Origin: Glaciecola sp964621345
GTDB taxonomy: Bacteria; Pseudomonadota; Gammaproteobacteria; Enterobacterales; Alteromonadaceae
Direction of reading: 5' to 3'
DNA: 64,000 nucleotides
Assembly: GCA_964621345.1 (NCBI GenBank)
Contig: CAZUON010000002.1
Coordinates: forward strand, 1 to 64,000
Shown here: positions 1-9,309 of the stretch, in pieces
How positions within the stretch are numbered: the stretch's first letter is position 1
Layout: each line of letters begins with the position of its first letter
Notes under the pieces: model-generated
Told to the model about the DNA's origin: nothing
Seen by the model: the letters and a program-made list of their open reading frames with translations, nothing else
Databases searched by the model: none
Translations under genes and position numbers: made by a program

Positions 1-2369
1 ACCTGCATATGTTTCGACACTGGTAAATCACGAATACGTTTACCGCTTGCATGATAAATCGCATTTGCTAAGCTTGCTGCAACAGGCGGAGTGCCAGGCT
101 CACCGACACCGCCCGGAGGGGCGTCGCTGGCAACAATATAGCTCTCTATTTGCGGTGATTGTCCCATACGCAATACCGGATAGTCGCTGTAGTTAGACTG
201 CACCACCGCACCATCTTTTACGGTAATTTCACCCATCAGTGCCAACGATAAACCAAATATCATCGAACCCTCTTGTTGTGAGCGCACTCGGTCGGGATTT
301 ACGATGGTACCGGCATCGATACTTGAATGCATTTCGAGCACAGTAACCTTGTTATCTGCGACTTTTACTTTTGTGGCAACCGCGACATAACTAGCAAAGC
401 TTCGCTGTACACTCAAGCCCCAACCTTCGCCTTGTGCTGTGGGTTTATCAGCACCTGATTTTGCCACAACCTCATTGAGTACGTGTTTAAGTCGCTTGGT
501 ATCGATAGGGAATTTATCGAGGCTTTCACCATAGTTACCGTATTCAAAACCCTGCTCTTTAGGATTAACTAAGCGGTCAGAGCCAATTAAATCGAGCCAC
601 ATTTTATGCGGCGCAGTACCAGTTGCTGCTGCAAGCTCATCAACAAAGGAGCCTTGTGCAAACGCATGATGAATATTACTCACCGAACGTACCCAACCTA
701 TACGAATATGTGCTGGCGCTTTATGAGATTCGCAGCTTAAATTCGCCATCTCAAAGGGGACATCACCAAAACCCAAAGACATCTCGCCTACAGTGGGGGC
801 ATCTTCAGTGCCATTAAAGGTAAAACTAATGCTTGGGAAAGCGGTGCGCTGAACCCAGCCATCGACTTTATTGTCGTTTACACCAGCAACAAAGTGTTGG
901 GTGCTAATTGCATGGTAATAGCCTTGCTGAATATCGTCCTCTCGACTCCACACCACTTTTACGGGTTTACCTGCTTGTTTGGCAAGTAGCGCAGCTTCAA
1001 CTGAAAAGTCAGGTTTAGATTTACGACCAAACCCGCCGCCCAGTAGGGTCACGTGCACAATTACTTGCTCTTTTTCAAGTCCTAATGCTTGGGCCACATT
1101 TTGCTGGGTACTTTGTGGGGTTTGTGTGCAAGCCCACACCTCACAGCTATTTTCAGTGACGATTGCAGTAGCAGCAGGTGGCTCCATTGCGGCATGCACC
1201 AAGTAAGGCATGCTATAAGTGGCCTCTATGGTTTTGTCTGCCTCTTGAATGGCTTTGTATGCATCACCCATCGTGCGCACCGCACTACCTTTATTAACAA
1301 TACGCTGTGCAAGCTCTGCTTGGTATTGCTCTGAGTTGTGGCTTTGATGAGGGCTTTCACTCCACTCAACCGCGAGGGCTTTTCTGCCTTGCATAGCTGC
1401 CCATGTATTAGTGGCAAATACGGCAACCCCATTTAAGGGGCTAAAGCCAATGGGATTAGGTTGTTCGGGCATTTTATATACGTCTACCACGCCACTCACG
1501 GCCAATGCCGCTGCTTTATCAAAAGCTTCCACCGATGCACCAAATACCGGGCTTCGCTCAATACTAGCGTAGAGCATGCCCTTGAGTTGAATATCTTGGC
1601 CAAAGGTGGTGTTGCCAGTGATCACATCCGGTAGGTCGATATTACGTATGGGTTTACCGATGTAGTTAAAGTCTTTTTTTGCTTTAAATGTTAAGCTTTC
1701 AAGGGCAGGCGCGGGAATTTGTGCTGCCAATTCAGCGAGGGCACCAAAACTTAATTTTTTGTCGCTAGCTCGATGCCATATATAACTGTCTTTTGCATAA
1801 ACTTCGCTGACATCTACTCCCCATTGCTTGGCGCCGGCTTGTTCTAGCATCGTTCTGGCAGAGGCACCCATTTCTCTCATAGTGTCGTAAAAATTACGAA
1901 TGGAGCGCGAACCATCAGTATTTTGACTACCATAGGCCTCGTTTGCTAGGCCTTGCACCACATGAACATCCTCCCAAGCTGCGCATAGTTCATCAGCGAC
2001 AATTTGCGGGATGCTGGTGCGAATACCCTGGCCCATTTCACTGCGATGGCAAACAATGTTTATCGTATTGTTTTGCTCAATACTTACAAATAAGTTCATT
2101 GTATTGGTCGGCTTATTACCGGTTGTCTGCGCACTTGCTGATGTGGAAAAAGGCAGCATCGCGCCTAACACTAAGCCACCAGCTGCTAAGCCAGTAAGCT
2201 TTAAAAAATCACGACGATTTACGGTATTAAAAGCACTCGTGCCTAAAGCAGAATGTTTGTTCTCAGCGCGTTTTCGGTCTTGGTGCGCACGACTAGATTC
2301 AACAAAAAGGGCTGGGCAGTGCTCAGTAGGGTCGATGATTGGCGGAGTGTTGTTAGAAGAATGGCTCAT
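1..2369 (-). CDS. IorB-like molybdopterin-binding subunit of a xanthine dehydrogenase-family enzyme (3' end outside window)
   Basis: This is the large catalytic subunit of a molybdenum hydroxylase, which would hydroxylate or oxidise an aldehyde or N-heterocycle using water-derived oxygen. I translated 789 codons from the ATG at 2369 to the window edge; the family is about this long, so only a short C-terminal tail should be missing. A twin-arginine signal (NRRDFLKLTG, residues 51-60) followed by a hydrophobic stretch and an ASAQ cleavage site indicates folded export to the periplasm. The 50-residue leader before the twin arginine is unusually long. A GVGEPGTPP motif near the end carries the conserved catalytic glutamate. 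Its start overlaps the stop of the 2Fe-2S subunit gene (ATGA), implying coupled translation. The overall resemblance is to isoquinoline 1-oxidoreductase beta subunits; the substrate is unknown. Confidence 0.9.
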   Translation of the reverse strand, partial: MSHSSNNTPPIIDPTEHCPALFVESSRAHQDRKRAENKHSALGTSAFNTVNRRDFLKLTGLAAGGLVLGAMLPFSTSASAQTTGNKPTNTMNLFVSIEQNNTINIVCHRSEMGQGIRTSIPQIVADELCAAWEDVHVVQGLANEAYGSQNTDGSRSIRNFYDTMREMGASARTMLEQAGAKQWGVDVSEVYAKDSYIWHRASDKKLSFGALAELAAQIPAPALESLTFKAKKDFNYIGKPIRNIDLPDVITGNTTFGQDIQLKGMLYASIERSPVFGASVEAFDKAAALAVSGVVDVYKMPEQPNPIGFSPLNGVAVFATNTWAAMQGRKALAVEWSESPHQSHNSEQYQAELAQRIVNKGSAVRTMGDAYKAIQEADKTIEATYSMPYLVHAAMEPPAATAIVTENSCEVWACTQTPQSTQQNVAQALGLEKEQVIVHVTLLGGGFGRKSKPDFSVEAALLAKQAGKPVKVVWSREDDIQQGYYHAISTQHFVAGVNDNKVDGWVQRTAFPSISFTFNGTEDAPTVGEMSLGFGDVPFEMANLSCESHKAPAHIRIGWVRSVSNIHHAFAQGSFVDELAAATGTAPHKMWLDLIGSDRLVNPKEQGFEYGNYGESLDKFPIDTKRLKHVLNEVVAKSGADKPTAQGEGWGLSVQRSFASYVAVATKVKVADNKVTVLEMHSSIDAGTIVNPDRVRSQQEGSMIFGLSLALMGEITVKDGAVVQSNYSDYPVLRMGQSPQIESYIVASDAPPGGVGEPGTPPVAASLANAIYHASGKRIRDLPVSKHMQ

Positions 2370-2866
2370 GCGTTTTCTCCCACGTTTTTAGCAAGGTCAA
2401 AATCAACATTACTTGCTTGTTTGCTGGCTGCGTCTTTTATCGCCGCTTTTATGCGCGGATAGGTACCACAACGACAAATATTTCCTTGCATGGCGGTGTC
2501 TATAGCAACATCGTCGGGATTAGGGTTATTGGCTAACAAGGCTACAGCACTCATTATTTGCCCAGACTGGCAATATCCACATTGCGGTACATCATGTTCT
2601 AACCATGCTTGCTGTATTGGGTGGCTGGCATCACTTGGCAAGCCTTCAATGGTCGTTATATTTTTACCATCAATACTGGAAAGTGGCATCACACATGAGC
2701 GAATAGGCGAGCCATCTAAATGCACGGTACATGCACCGCATTGGGCAATACCGCAACCGAACTTAGTACCGGTCATATTTAATATATCGCGTAATGCCCA
2801 TAACAAGGGCATATTTGGCTCTGCGTCTACTTCAATAGCTTTATTGTTAAGGGTAAAGCGAATCAT
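2366..2866 (-). CDS. IorA-like (2Fe-2S)-binding subunit of molybdenum hydroxylase
   Basis: This is the small electron-transfer subunit that carries two [2Fe-2S] clusters between the molybdenum site and an electron acceptor. At 166 aa it has the usual length. The plant-ferredoxin-like cluster motif is CGCGIAQCGAC around residues 38-48, with the fourth Cys in PIRSC; the second cluster uses CGYCQSG and CRCGTY. An AAGGAT ribosome-binding site lies just before the ATG. It has no signal peptide, so it is presumably carried out with its Tat-bearing partner encoded directly downstream (4-base overlap). There is no separate FAD subunit gene nearby, as is typical of the IorAB type rather than of classical xanthine dehydrogenase. 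Confidence 0.93.
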   Translation of the reverse strand: MIRFTLNNKAIEVDAEPNMPLLWALRDILNMTGTKFGCGIAQCGACTVHLDGSPIRSCVMPLSSIDGKNITTIEGLPSDASHPIQQAWLEHDVPQCGYCQSGQIMSAVALLANNPNPDDVAIDTAMQGNICRCGTYPRIKAAIKDAASKQASNVDFDLAKNVGENA

Positions 2867-2937
2867 GTGGTTATCCTTATTAAGGCATTAAATTAATAAC
2901 AACAAGAACGACAACACTTGTTTGCTTACGCTAGGTT

Positions 2938-3612
2938 TTAGTGCGCAGCTACATCCGTTATTTTGTCGTACTTATTTTGCTTGACTGCAATGGCAGAGTT
3001 ACTCAAATTATTGTCGCTTTGTTCACTTCTTTCAAAAGAAATATACCCTTCAATCGTTTCGTTTGGTGTTAGCACAAATTGAGAGGGGATTTGTTGGCTG
3101 ATAAAATTAGCATAGCTTTGTAAAAAGCTATCGTGCTTGTAGTCTTTTGCTTCGCCCATTTTTATTTGTTTTTGTTGGGCTGCACTGAGGGTTACCTGAC
3201 CTTGTGGCGAGCTTGAAGAGCCTTGATATTGTGCAATTCCTTTAGACCCACGACTGACCCCAGTTGTGCGCAATCGACTGAGGTTTTTAAGACTGTTCTT
3301 ACGCTCTGATACCAAGCCCTCTGGGGCAACTATGGAAAGTACAGCGCCATCTGCCTCTATGTTTAAATCAGATAATGACAGGGAGAGGTCTTCGTTCCCG
3401 GTATTTGTTAATGTGGCATATATTGCAGGGTAGTCGTATTTTCCACTAATAAAGCGGTCTGTTTCAAAACGAATCTCAACTGCCATCATATTTGCTTTAT
3501 ATTGAGGCAGGACTCTAAGGTCAGAGATATTTGTCGTATCTGATGATGAATAACACCCTGCAAGTGCCAGTGTAGTAAAAATTAAGGCGTATTTTACATT
3601 TATAGCGTTCAT
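2938..3612 (-). CDS. uncharacterised lipoprotein
   Basis: I do not recognise this 224-aa protein. It starts with a short hydrophobic signal and a lipobox (LAGC, Cys at residue 19), so it should be a lipid-anchored envelope protein. The segment after about residue 40 (FETDRFISGKYDYPAIYATL, then TNTGNEDLSLSL) reads like a beta-sandwich in which paired strands are described by alternating hydrophobics. The middle is rich in Ser/Gln (YQGSSSSPQGQ). It lies 19 bases downstream of the MocA-like gene and about 70 bases upstream of the iorA-like gene, so it probably belongs to the same transcript. A role in the molybdenum enzyme's assembly or anchoring is only a guess from position. Confidence 0.75.
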   Translation of the reverse strand: MNAINVKYALIFTTLALAGCYSSSDTTNISDLRVLPQYKANMMAVEIRFETDRFISGKYDYPAIYATLTNTGNEDLSLSLSDLNIEADGAVLSIVAPEGLVSERKNSLKNLSRLRTTGVSRGSKGIAQYQGSSSSPQGQVTLSAAQQKQIKMGEAKDYKHDSFLQSYANFISQQIPSQFVLTPNETIEGYISFERSEQSDNNLSNSAIAVKQNKYDKITDVAAH

Positions 3613-3631
3613 ATAACGTACTTTGTTTTAA

Positions 3632-4342
3632 TTATTTAGTATCGCCAAACCCTTGGTTTTGTATAAAGCGTGTTAAGTCACTTCTGGTATCAATATCTAC
3701 CGATGCTTGAGGTAAGTCAAGGGCTTTCAAAGCGTCAGGAGAATTGAGCTGGAGCTGGCGTAGCAGCGCTTTTGCGCCTTTATCACCTGTGAGTTTTGAC
3801 AACTCATTAAAATAAGCGGCAGGGAAAATGCAGGGCGCACCTAAACGGTCTGTCGCCTCAAATTGATGCGACATTGAATTGAGATTTGCGGTTTTGCAGG
3901 CTGTTGAATATCTTGCGGCAATAACGCAATCGCTGTGCTCTTTTGCCAGTTCTATCATGCTGGTGTAATGCTCGTGTTTAATTGCCGCTTGGTCGGCAAG
4001 GCCAATACATACGTGGGTAGTATGAGAAGGAAGTTGTCTAACTGCACTTGCAATACTATGGCCCAGGCCCAAGTGCCAATCATTGGCAATTAAGTACTCA
4101 ACTTCTTCAGGTAAATAAGCTTGTATGATTTCAGTATTGGCACCGAGCACAATGTTGATCTGATCAAATTGTGCATGTTTACAAGCTAGGTAGGCATGTT
4201 TGACTAGCGTAAGCGTGCCAGTGAGCTTAGCGTTTGTATGCCTTACTAGCGTTCGATTATTTTTATGTAACTCAGAGCTGGGCTGGTTGAGCGCGGCAAT
4301 TTGTTTAATGCCCTTAAATCTTATGCTCTTACCTGCAGCCAT
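3632..4342 (-). CDS. MocA/MobA-like molybdopterin nucleotidyltransferase
   Basis: This is a nucleotidyltransferase of the MocA type, which attaches CMP (or GMP) to molybdopterin to make the cofactor for xanthine dehydrogenase-family enzymes. Visible are AAGKSIRFKGIKQ (nucleotide-binding loop and Lys, family consensus LAAGxSxRFGxxKQ), a GLADQAA Asp motif and GAPCIFPAAYF. The coordinates given run to the first ATG, but this leaves out the first beta-strand of the fold. In-frame codons upstream read HITAII directly before MAAGK, and an AAGGA ribosome-binding site (complement of 4393-4397) lies 8 bases before an ATT codon at 4384-4382. An in-frame stop lies just beyond, so the true start is probably non-AUG. 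It is the first gene of the molybdenum-hydroxylase operon. Confidence 0.85.
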   Translation of the reverse strand: MAAGKSIRFKGIKQIAALNQPSSELHKNNRTLVRHTNAKLTGTLTLVKHAYLACKHAQFDQINIVLGANTEIIQAYLPEEVEYLIANDWHLGLGHSIASAVRQLPSHTTHVCIGLADQAAIKHEHYTSMIELAKEHSDCVIAARYSTACKTANLNSMSHQFEATDRLGAPCIFPAAYFNELSKLTGDKGAKALLRQLQLNSPDALKALDLPQASVDIDTRSDLTRFIQNQGFGDTK

Positions 4343-4608
4343 TATGATTGCAGTAATATGCTGTGTTGATTTTCGACTAGTAATGTCAGTTATCCTTCAA
4401 TTTTTTAGATGTGCTTAGTTTTGCTCGAATAACCAGATCCCAATATTAGACTAATAATAGCGCAAGGTGAGAAAATTGGAGTTAAAAAATACGCCCATCA
4501 TTGTTTTTATATTCTTGGTAAATGCTCTGTGGGTAGTATTTATTTATCACTCGCGTAACAGTGCATACTGCTTTAACATCACCATATTAGTCTGTACAGA
4601 GAGTCTCG

Positions 4609-5613
4609 ATGCTCAGTTCCACCAAATCAGAACCTGAAATCAGTGTAATAATCGTTAGTTTTCGCGCTAGGGATAAGTTAACTAAATGTCTAGATAGTCT
4701 TATGAAGGAGTGCCATGAGGACTTTCCTATACAGATAATTGTAGTTAACAATGACCCAGAAGATACAACACTGGCAAGCTTATTAGACAACTACCAAGAC
4801 CTTGAGTTGATTAATAACTCTGGAAATTTAGGCTTTGCGCACGGCTGCAATACCGGAGCACTCGCGGCTAGGTCTAAGACATTACTGTTTTTAAATCCGG
4901 ATACTCAAGTTCAACCAAAAGCGCTTTCTCAAATGTTGACGGAATTTAAAAAGCTGCCTAGTTTTTCTATCTTAGGGTGTAGTAAGACAAATGCGAAGGG
5001 AAGGCCAGAGCGAACAAATCGTTTTTTCCCCAGTGCGCTGACAATATCGGGTGTCGGTAAGATGATTCATCGACAGCTCAACAAAAAGAAAAACAAAGAA
5101 GATTTTGATAGTCGCAACATATTGGTTTTCCCCGATTGGATATCAGGCAGTGTTGTCATGATGCAACACCAAAATTTTGCCGAGCTCAAAGGGTGGGATA
5201 CAAGATACTGGATGTACAGCGAAGATATTGATTTATGCAAGAGAGCGACACAGATGGGGGGACTTGTAGCAATTTTGCAATCGACGTCGATTACCCACGA
5301 GCATGGCGGCAGCTCTCGAATTAATCCAGAAATTACGTCATTAACAAAAACCGAAGTACAGATTTCTCATCATGTGTATGTAAGTCTGCAGGAGCGAGGG
5401 CTTAAAGCGGTATTTATGCATTGTCAGTATATTTTTTTACATCTGCTGTCCAATCTAGTTTGGGCCTTGGTAAGCCTGCTCAAGGCATCTAGCCCTGCCG
5501 CTGTGGCTAAGCGTCTCACATTGAAAAAATTATTGGGATACTATGTAAGCGCGCTGCATAAAAGAACTTGGGTAAGTCCCCGAGCAGTGGGCGTTGAAAA
5601 CAGGTTTTCATGA
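4609..5613 (+). CDS. GT2-family glycosyltransferase (rhamnosyltransferase-like)
   Basis: This cytoplasmic GT-A glycosyltransferase of 334 aa transfers a sugar from a nucleotide donor to a surface-polysaccharide acceptor. The N-terminal strand ISVIIVSFRARDKL, the NNSGNLGFAHGCNTG segment, the metal-binding LNPDTQV motif and the late GSVVMMQ...FDERY-like segment (here WDTRYWMYSEDIDLCKR) match dTDP-rhamnosyltransferase-type GT2 proteins. The C-terminal about 70 residues contain one or two hydrophobic stretches (YIFLHLLSNLVWALVSLL) that could touch the membrane. It stands alone: divergent from the molybdenum operon and convergent with nagX, with no other polysaccharide genes adjacent. Acceptor and donor cannot be told from sequence alone. 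Confidence 0.88.
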   Translation: MLSSTKSEPEISVIIVSFRARDKLTKCLDSLMKECHEDFPIQIIVVNNDPEDTTLASLLDNYQDLELINNSGNLGFAHGCNTGALAARSKTLLFLNPDTQVQPKALSQMLTEFKKLPSFSILGCSKTNAKGRPERTNRFFPSALTISGVGKMIHRQLNKKKNKEDFDSRNILVFPDWISGSVVMMQHQNFAELKGWDTRYWMYSEDIDLCKRATQMGGLVAILQSTSITHEHGGSSRINPEITSLTKTEVQISHHVYVSLQERGLKAVFMHCQYIFLHLLSNLVWALVSLLKASSPAAVAKRLTLKKLLGYYVSALHKRTWVSPRAVGVENRFS

Positions 5614-5644
5614 GCAGCAAACACTGGGCATACCCAATCACTTT

Positions 5645-6739
5645 TTATAGTTTTATAAAAATCTTCTTGTTGTAAAGCAACAGCGCCAGCCAATAGAAAA
5701 TCAAGGTGAACAGCAAAGCATAAAAAAGTGAGGCAAATTTGTCGCTCATAAAGCCTTGAAAGCTGCTATACATCCAGCCTTGAATCGACATCGTTTGCTC
5801 AGAAAAAGTGATAGTCATGCGGCCTAAAAAAACCGCAAATAGCCACGCTAGCACATATATTAAGATGGGGTTACTGCCATATACTTTAAGGGCATTAAAA
5901 CCTCGCTTTATCTTTAACAGCTCCCAGCACACAATGATGATTGCTAAGCACAAACAAGCAAAGGCAGAACTCACTAATACAAAGGAGCCTGTCCATAAGC
6001 TTTTATTGATTGGGTGGTATATTGACCATATCAAACCTAGCGTTAGCATCACTGCGCCAATTAGGGTTAAGCCTTGAATTTGTGCTTTGTGACTTTTGTT
6101 TTGCAGTACTTGTGCGCATATTAAATAACCGCTAAGTACGGTAATGCTTGCGCTTAGCGTACTCAGCAAGCCTTCGGGATCAAAGGCTATACCCTTTCCT
6201 TGCCACATGTGACTACTGCCTAGTATTAACATATCGACGTGGCGTACGAGGTTGTTTTCAAGCGTGTAAGGGGCATCGCCAACGCTGAGTAAGAGCAGCC
6301 AGTAAGCAATCAAAATAAACCCTGCAAAAAGCCATAACCAACGCTCTTTTATACAAGTGACCATGATGGCAACTAACAAAAAGCAAAGGGCGATACGCTG
6401 TAATACGCCCATAATGCGCCAGTTCTCCGGCGCTTGGTCAAAGGGAATGATAAGTAATACAAAGCCAATACCAAATAGCAACCAGGTGCGCTTGAGAATA
6501 GAGAACCACGCTAGGCCGCCGGTGTGCAGTTTATGGCGCATAGAGCAAGCCATCGATGCGCCGACCACAAATAAAAAGAACGGAAAGACTAAATCGGTGG
6601 GGGTTAGGCCATGCCAATCGGCGTGTAAAAAAGGCGCATACACCGCTGACCATGAGCCTGGATGATTCACCAACAACATCAGCGCAAGGGCTAAGCCTCT
6701 TAGTATATCTATGGAGTCGATACGAGCAGGCGATGTCAT
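5645..6739 (-). CDS. nagX: NagX-like membrane protein (HGSNAT/DUF5009 acyltransferase family)
   Basis: This polytopic inner-membrane protein of 364 aa belongs to the heparan-alpha-glucosaminide N-acetyltransferase-like family. The N-terminus carries DILRGLALALMLLVNHPG and a TDLVFPFFLFVVGASMA segment, both typical of the family, followed by about ten hydrophobic helices. In Shewanella and relatives such a gene, called nagX, is a standard member of GlcNAc operons and was proposed to act on amino sugars at the membrane; its reaction is not well established. It is the last gene of the nag operon, 38 bases after nagP. GlcN acetylation before uptake is a plausible but unproven role. Confidence 0.85.
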   Translation of the reverse strand: MTSPARIDSIDILRGLALALMLLVNHPGSWSAVYAPFLHADWHGLTPTDLVFPFFLFVVGASMACSMRHKLHTGGLAWFSILKRTWLLFGIGFVLLIIPFDQAPENWRIMGVLQRIALCFLLVAIMVTCIKERWLWLFAGFILIAYWLLLLSVGDAPYTLENNLVRHVDMLILGSSHMWQGKGIAFDPEGLLSTLSASITVLSGYLICAQVLQNKSHKAQIQGLTLIGAVMLTLGLIWSIYHPINKSLWTGSFVLVSSAFACLCLAIIIVCWELLKIKRGFNALKVYGSNPILIYVLAWLFAVFLGRMTITFSEQTMSIQGWMYSSFQGFMSDKFASLFYALLFTLIFYWLALLLYNKKIFIKL

Positions 6740-6777
6740 ATGCCTATCCTTTTTTACGAACGCGTATTGCCGATGAC

Positions 6778-8112
6778 TTATTGCTTAAGGTTACGGGGTG
6801 ATAATTTACAGCCTATTAATGCGTAGTAAAAAATAAACATATAACAAGGCAGCATCATCCAATACGCCGATTGGCTATCTAGCATAGTCGACAAACCGCC
6901 GTAGATTAGAGGCAAAATCGCCCCGCCGGCAATACCCATAATCAATAGTGCTGAGCCTTTAGCGGTAAGCTCGCCTAAGCCTTTCAGTGCAAGTGGCCAT
7001 ATTGCAGGCCAGACAATGGCATTGGCAAAACCTAGTAGAGCAATAAAGGTAATGGTATTGGGTACTAAACCAAAGCCCATCCAGCCCCAAAGTATTTCTG
7101 AGAACAGGGTGTCTGTGGTGGACGAAAACACCACGGCAATAGATAAAATCATACCGAGTACTGCAGAGCCTAATAAGGCGTGACGTTCGGTCATAATGCG
7201 CGGAATAAGGATTAAACCGAGCACATAACCAAGGACCATAAATGCCATAGTAAAAGAGGTGAGGGTGGTGGCATTTGCTACGCCTAAATTAGAGCCAAAC
7301 AAGCCAATCGTATCGCCTGCAATTACCTCTACACCAACATACACAAAGAGGGTCATAGCGCCTAAAATAAGATGCGGAAACGCTAACAGTGATGTCTGCA
7401 CAGCATCATTTGTGGCTGCATCGGGGTGTACTTCGTTTAAGTTTAGTTCTGGCAAACCAGACTTTAAAATGGCTAAGGCGAGCACGCCTAGTGCAATTGC
7501 CATCCATAAATAAGGGTAAATAAGGCCGTCGGCCAAGGCGGTAATTTTAATCGCACGGTCTGCCTCGCTTAATGTAGCAATAGATTTTGCTGTTACGTCA
7601 CCAAAATCGCCTAACACCAAGGCGGTAAATATCATCGGTGCAACCACACCTGCGAGTTTGTTTAATATGCCCATAATTGAAATTCGTACTGCGGCAGTTT
7701 CCTCAGGACCAATTTTTACAATATAAGGATTAGATGCAGTTTGTAGCAAGGTTAAGCCGGTACCGAGTACAAATTGCGCGACTAAAAATAGATAAAAAGA
7801 CTGTGCCTGCGCCGCAGGAATATACAAAATACAGCCAATAGCAATCATCGCAAGCCCTACCGACATGGCTTTACGATAACCGGTGATATCAAGTATTTTT
7901 GCCATTGGCAAGGCCATGACAACGTAGGCGAAGTAAAAAGTTGAGGCGATTAAAATTGCTTGGATCTCGTTTAAATCGCAAACAATTTGCAAAAAAGGCA
8001 CGAGAGCGCCGTTAAGCCAGGTAATAAAACCAAAGATGAAGAATAATCCACCAATGATCATCATAGGCAGCAAGCTACTGCTTTGATTTGGAGCGACTGC
8101 TGTGCTTTGCAT
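6778..8112 (-). CDS. nagP: N-acetylglucosamine MFS permease NagP
   Basis: This major-facilitator sugar permease (444 aa, about 12 transmembrane helices) belongs to the FucP/GluP-like group. It replaces the PTS route for GlcNAc in Alteromonadales. The first helix region (FFIFGFITWLNGALVPFL) and the ASTFYFAYVVMALPMAKILD loop are characteristic of the FHS sugar:H+ symporter family. It sits 10 bases downstream of nagA. Because uptake is by permease, the sugar arrives unphosphorylated, which explains the kinase gene in the same operon. Substrate assignment rests on operon context. Confidence 0.92.
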   Translation of the reverse strand: MQSTAVAPNQSSSLLPMMIIGGLFFIFGFITWLNGALVPFLQIVCDLNEIQAILIASTFYFAYVVMALPMAKILDITGYRKAMSVGLAMIAIGCILYIPAAQAQSFYLFLVAQFVLGTGLTLLQTASNPYIVKIGPEETAAVRISIMGILNKLAGVVAPMIFTALVLGDFGDVTAKSIATLSEADRAIKITALADGLIYPYLWMAIALGVLALAILKSGLPELNLNEVHPDAATNDAVQTSLLAFPHLILGAMTLFVYVGVEVIAGDTIGLFGSNLGVANATTLTSFTMAFMVLGYVLGLILIPRIMTERHALLGSAVLGMILSIAVVFSSTTDTLFSEILWGWMGFGLVPNTITFIALLGFANAIVWPAIWPLALKGLGELTAKGSALLIMGIAGGAILPLIYGGLSTMLDSQSAYWMMLPCYMFIFYYALIGCKLSPRNLKQ

Positions 8113-8122
8113 AAGACTTCCT

Positions 8123-9301
8123 TTACGATTGTTGCGCGATTTGTTCGCCGTTTATCCAACACGCCTTGGCGCGTAATGCTTGGTCAAGTAATACAAAGTC
8201 AGCGTTAAAGCCCACTTTGAGTTGTCCTTGTGTATTTAATCCCATCAGCGCGGCTGGTGTGGCACTGGCCATATTTAATACATCTTGCAGTATTGTCTGT
8301 GTTTGGGTGTCATTTGTATCTTTGCTGAGTAACTCAAGCATGTTTTTCACCGCGCCTGCCATGTCTAAACAAGAGCCCGCGATGCTGCCATCGGCCAAAG
8401 TTAACTTGCTGCCAACGCGCGTAATTTCTGAATCGAGCCAAGGTAGCGTCTTCATCTCACTGCCCACATGCGCCATGGCATCGGTCACGAGCATTAGGCG
8501 TTTGGGGCCGATGCACTGATACGCTAATTTACAGTTATAGGTATCCACATGATGCAAATCTGCGATGAGACCAGCGTTTACACGAGAGTCACTGAGCGCA
8601 GCGGCAATCATGCCAGGGCTCCTAGCACTTAAGCCCGACATTGCGTTAAATAGGTGGGTAAAGGCATGAGCTCCTGCATCTATGGCGGCGACTACGGTAT
8701 CAATATTTGCATTAGAATGACCAAGTGAGACCACCACATTGTGTTTGATGAGGTCTTTAATTACGTCAGGGGGCACATTTTCAGGGGCTACGGTAATCAT
8801 TACCTTGCCAATGTCGCGACGCGTCACGGTGGCAAAGTCTGTATCGCTCATTGGGCGCACTTGTTCGGCGCTATGAATTCCTTTCTTCGCTAAGCTTAAA
8901 TGCGGACCTTCAAAGTGGATGCCGACAATACCAGGGCTTGTTATCGCAATTGCTTCAGCAACAGCGTCGGCTGCTTTTTGCATTTTTTCGCTGTTGTCGG
9001 TGATTAAGGTGGGCAGCATGGCAGTGGTGCCGTATTTTGCATGCCCTAGCACCATTTGTCGTAAGGCTTGCGGACTTTGTTCATGGTTAAACAAAGCTCC
9101 ACCCCCGCCATTCACTTGTAAGTCAATAAAGCCGGCGCTCACCAGGCCATTCAGTTCGCTATCTACTTGCCACTTGCTCTCGGTGCGTTCCTGCTCTGCC
9201 TGCGATCGCAGCGCAATAATTTTACCCTTATCCACCTGCATAAGCATATCACTATGGATATGTTCACCGTCGAATAGTTGCTTGGCTAAGTATGTTTTCA
9301 T
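8123..9301 (-). CDS. nagA: N-acetylglucosamine-6-phosphate deacetylase
   Basis: NagA removes the acetyl group from GlcNAc-6-phosphate to give GlcN-6-phosphate in the cytoplasm. At 392 aa it has the usual amidohydrolase length. Motifs seen are SAGFIDLQVNGGGG (start of the TIM barrel), GIHFEGPHLSLAKKGIH (metal-binding Glu), SLGHSNA and AFTHLFNAMS (metal His residues), LMLVTDAMA (catalytic Asp) and the closing KVGFNADFVLLD. It lies 8 bases after nagB-II and 10 before nagP within one operon, under the predicted NagR operators at about 14.0 kb. Confidence 0.95.
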   Translation of the reverse strand: MKTYLAKQLFDGEHIHSDMLMQVDKGKIIALRSQAEQERTESKWQVDSELNGLVSAGFIDLQVNGGGGALFNHEQSPQALRQMVLGHAKYGTTAMLPTLITDNSEKMQKAADAVAEAIAITSPGIVGIHFEGPHLSLAKKGIHSAEQVRPMSDTDFATVTRRDIGKVMITVAPENVPPDVIKDLIKHNVVVSLGHSNANIDTVVAAIDAGAHAFTHLFNAMSGLSARSPGMIAAALSDSRVNAGLIADLHHVDTYNCKLAYQCIGPKRLMLVTDAMAHVGSEMKTLPWLDSEITRVGSKLTLADGSIAGSCLDMAGAVKNMLELLSKDTNDTQTQTILQDVLNMASATPAALMGLNTQGQLKVGFNADFVLLDQALRAKACWINGEQIAQQS

Positions 9302-9309
9302 GTGCTGCC

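Noticed and set aside
2490..2891. Plus-strand ORF of 133 codons
   Set aside because: It is the antisense shadow of the iorA-like gene, whose cysteine motifs are unmistakable.
5614..5644. Weak GGG-CCC hairpin followed by T-run between the GT2 gene and nagX
   Set aside because: The stem is only about 4 bp, too weak to call a terminator.
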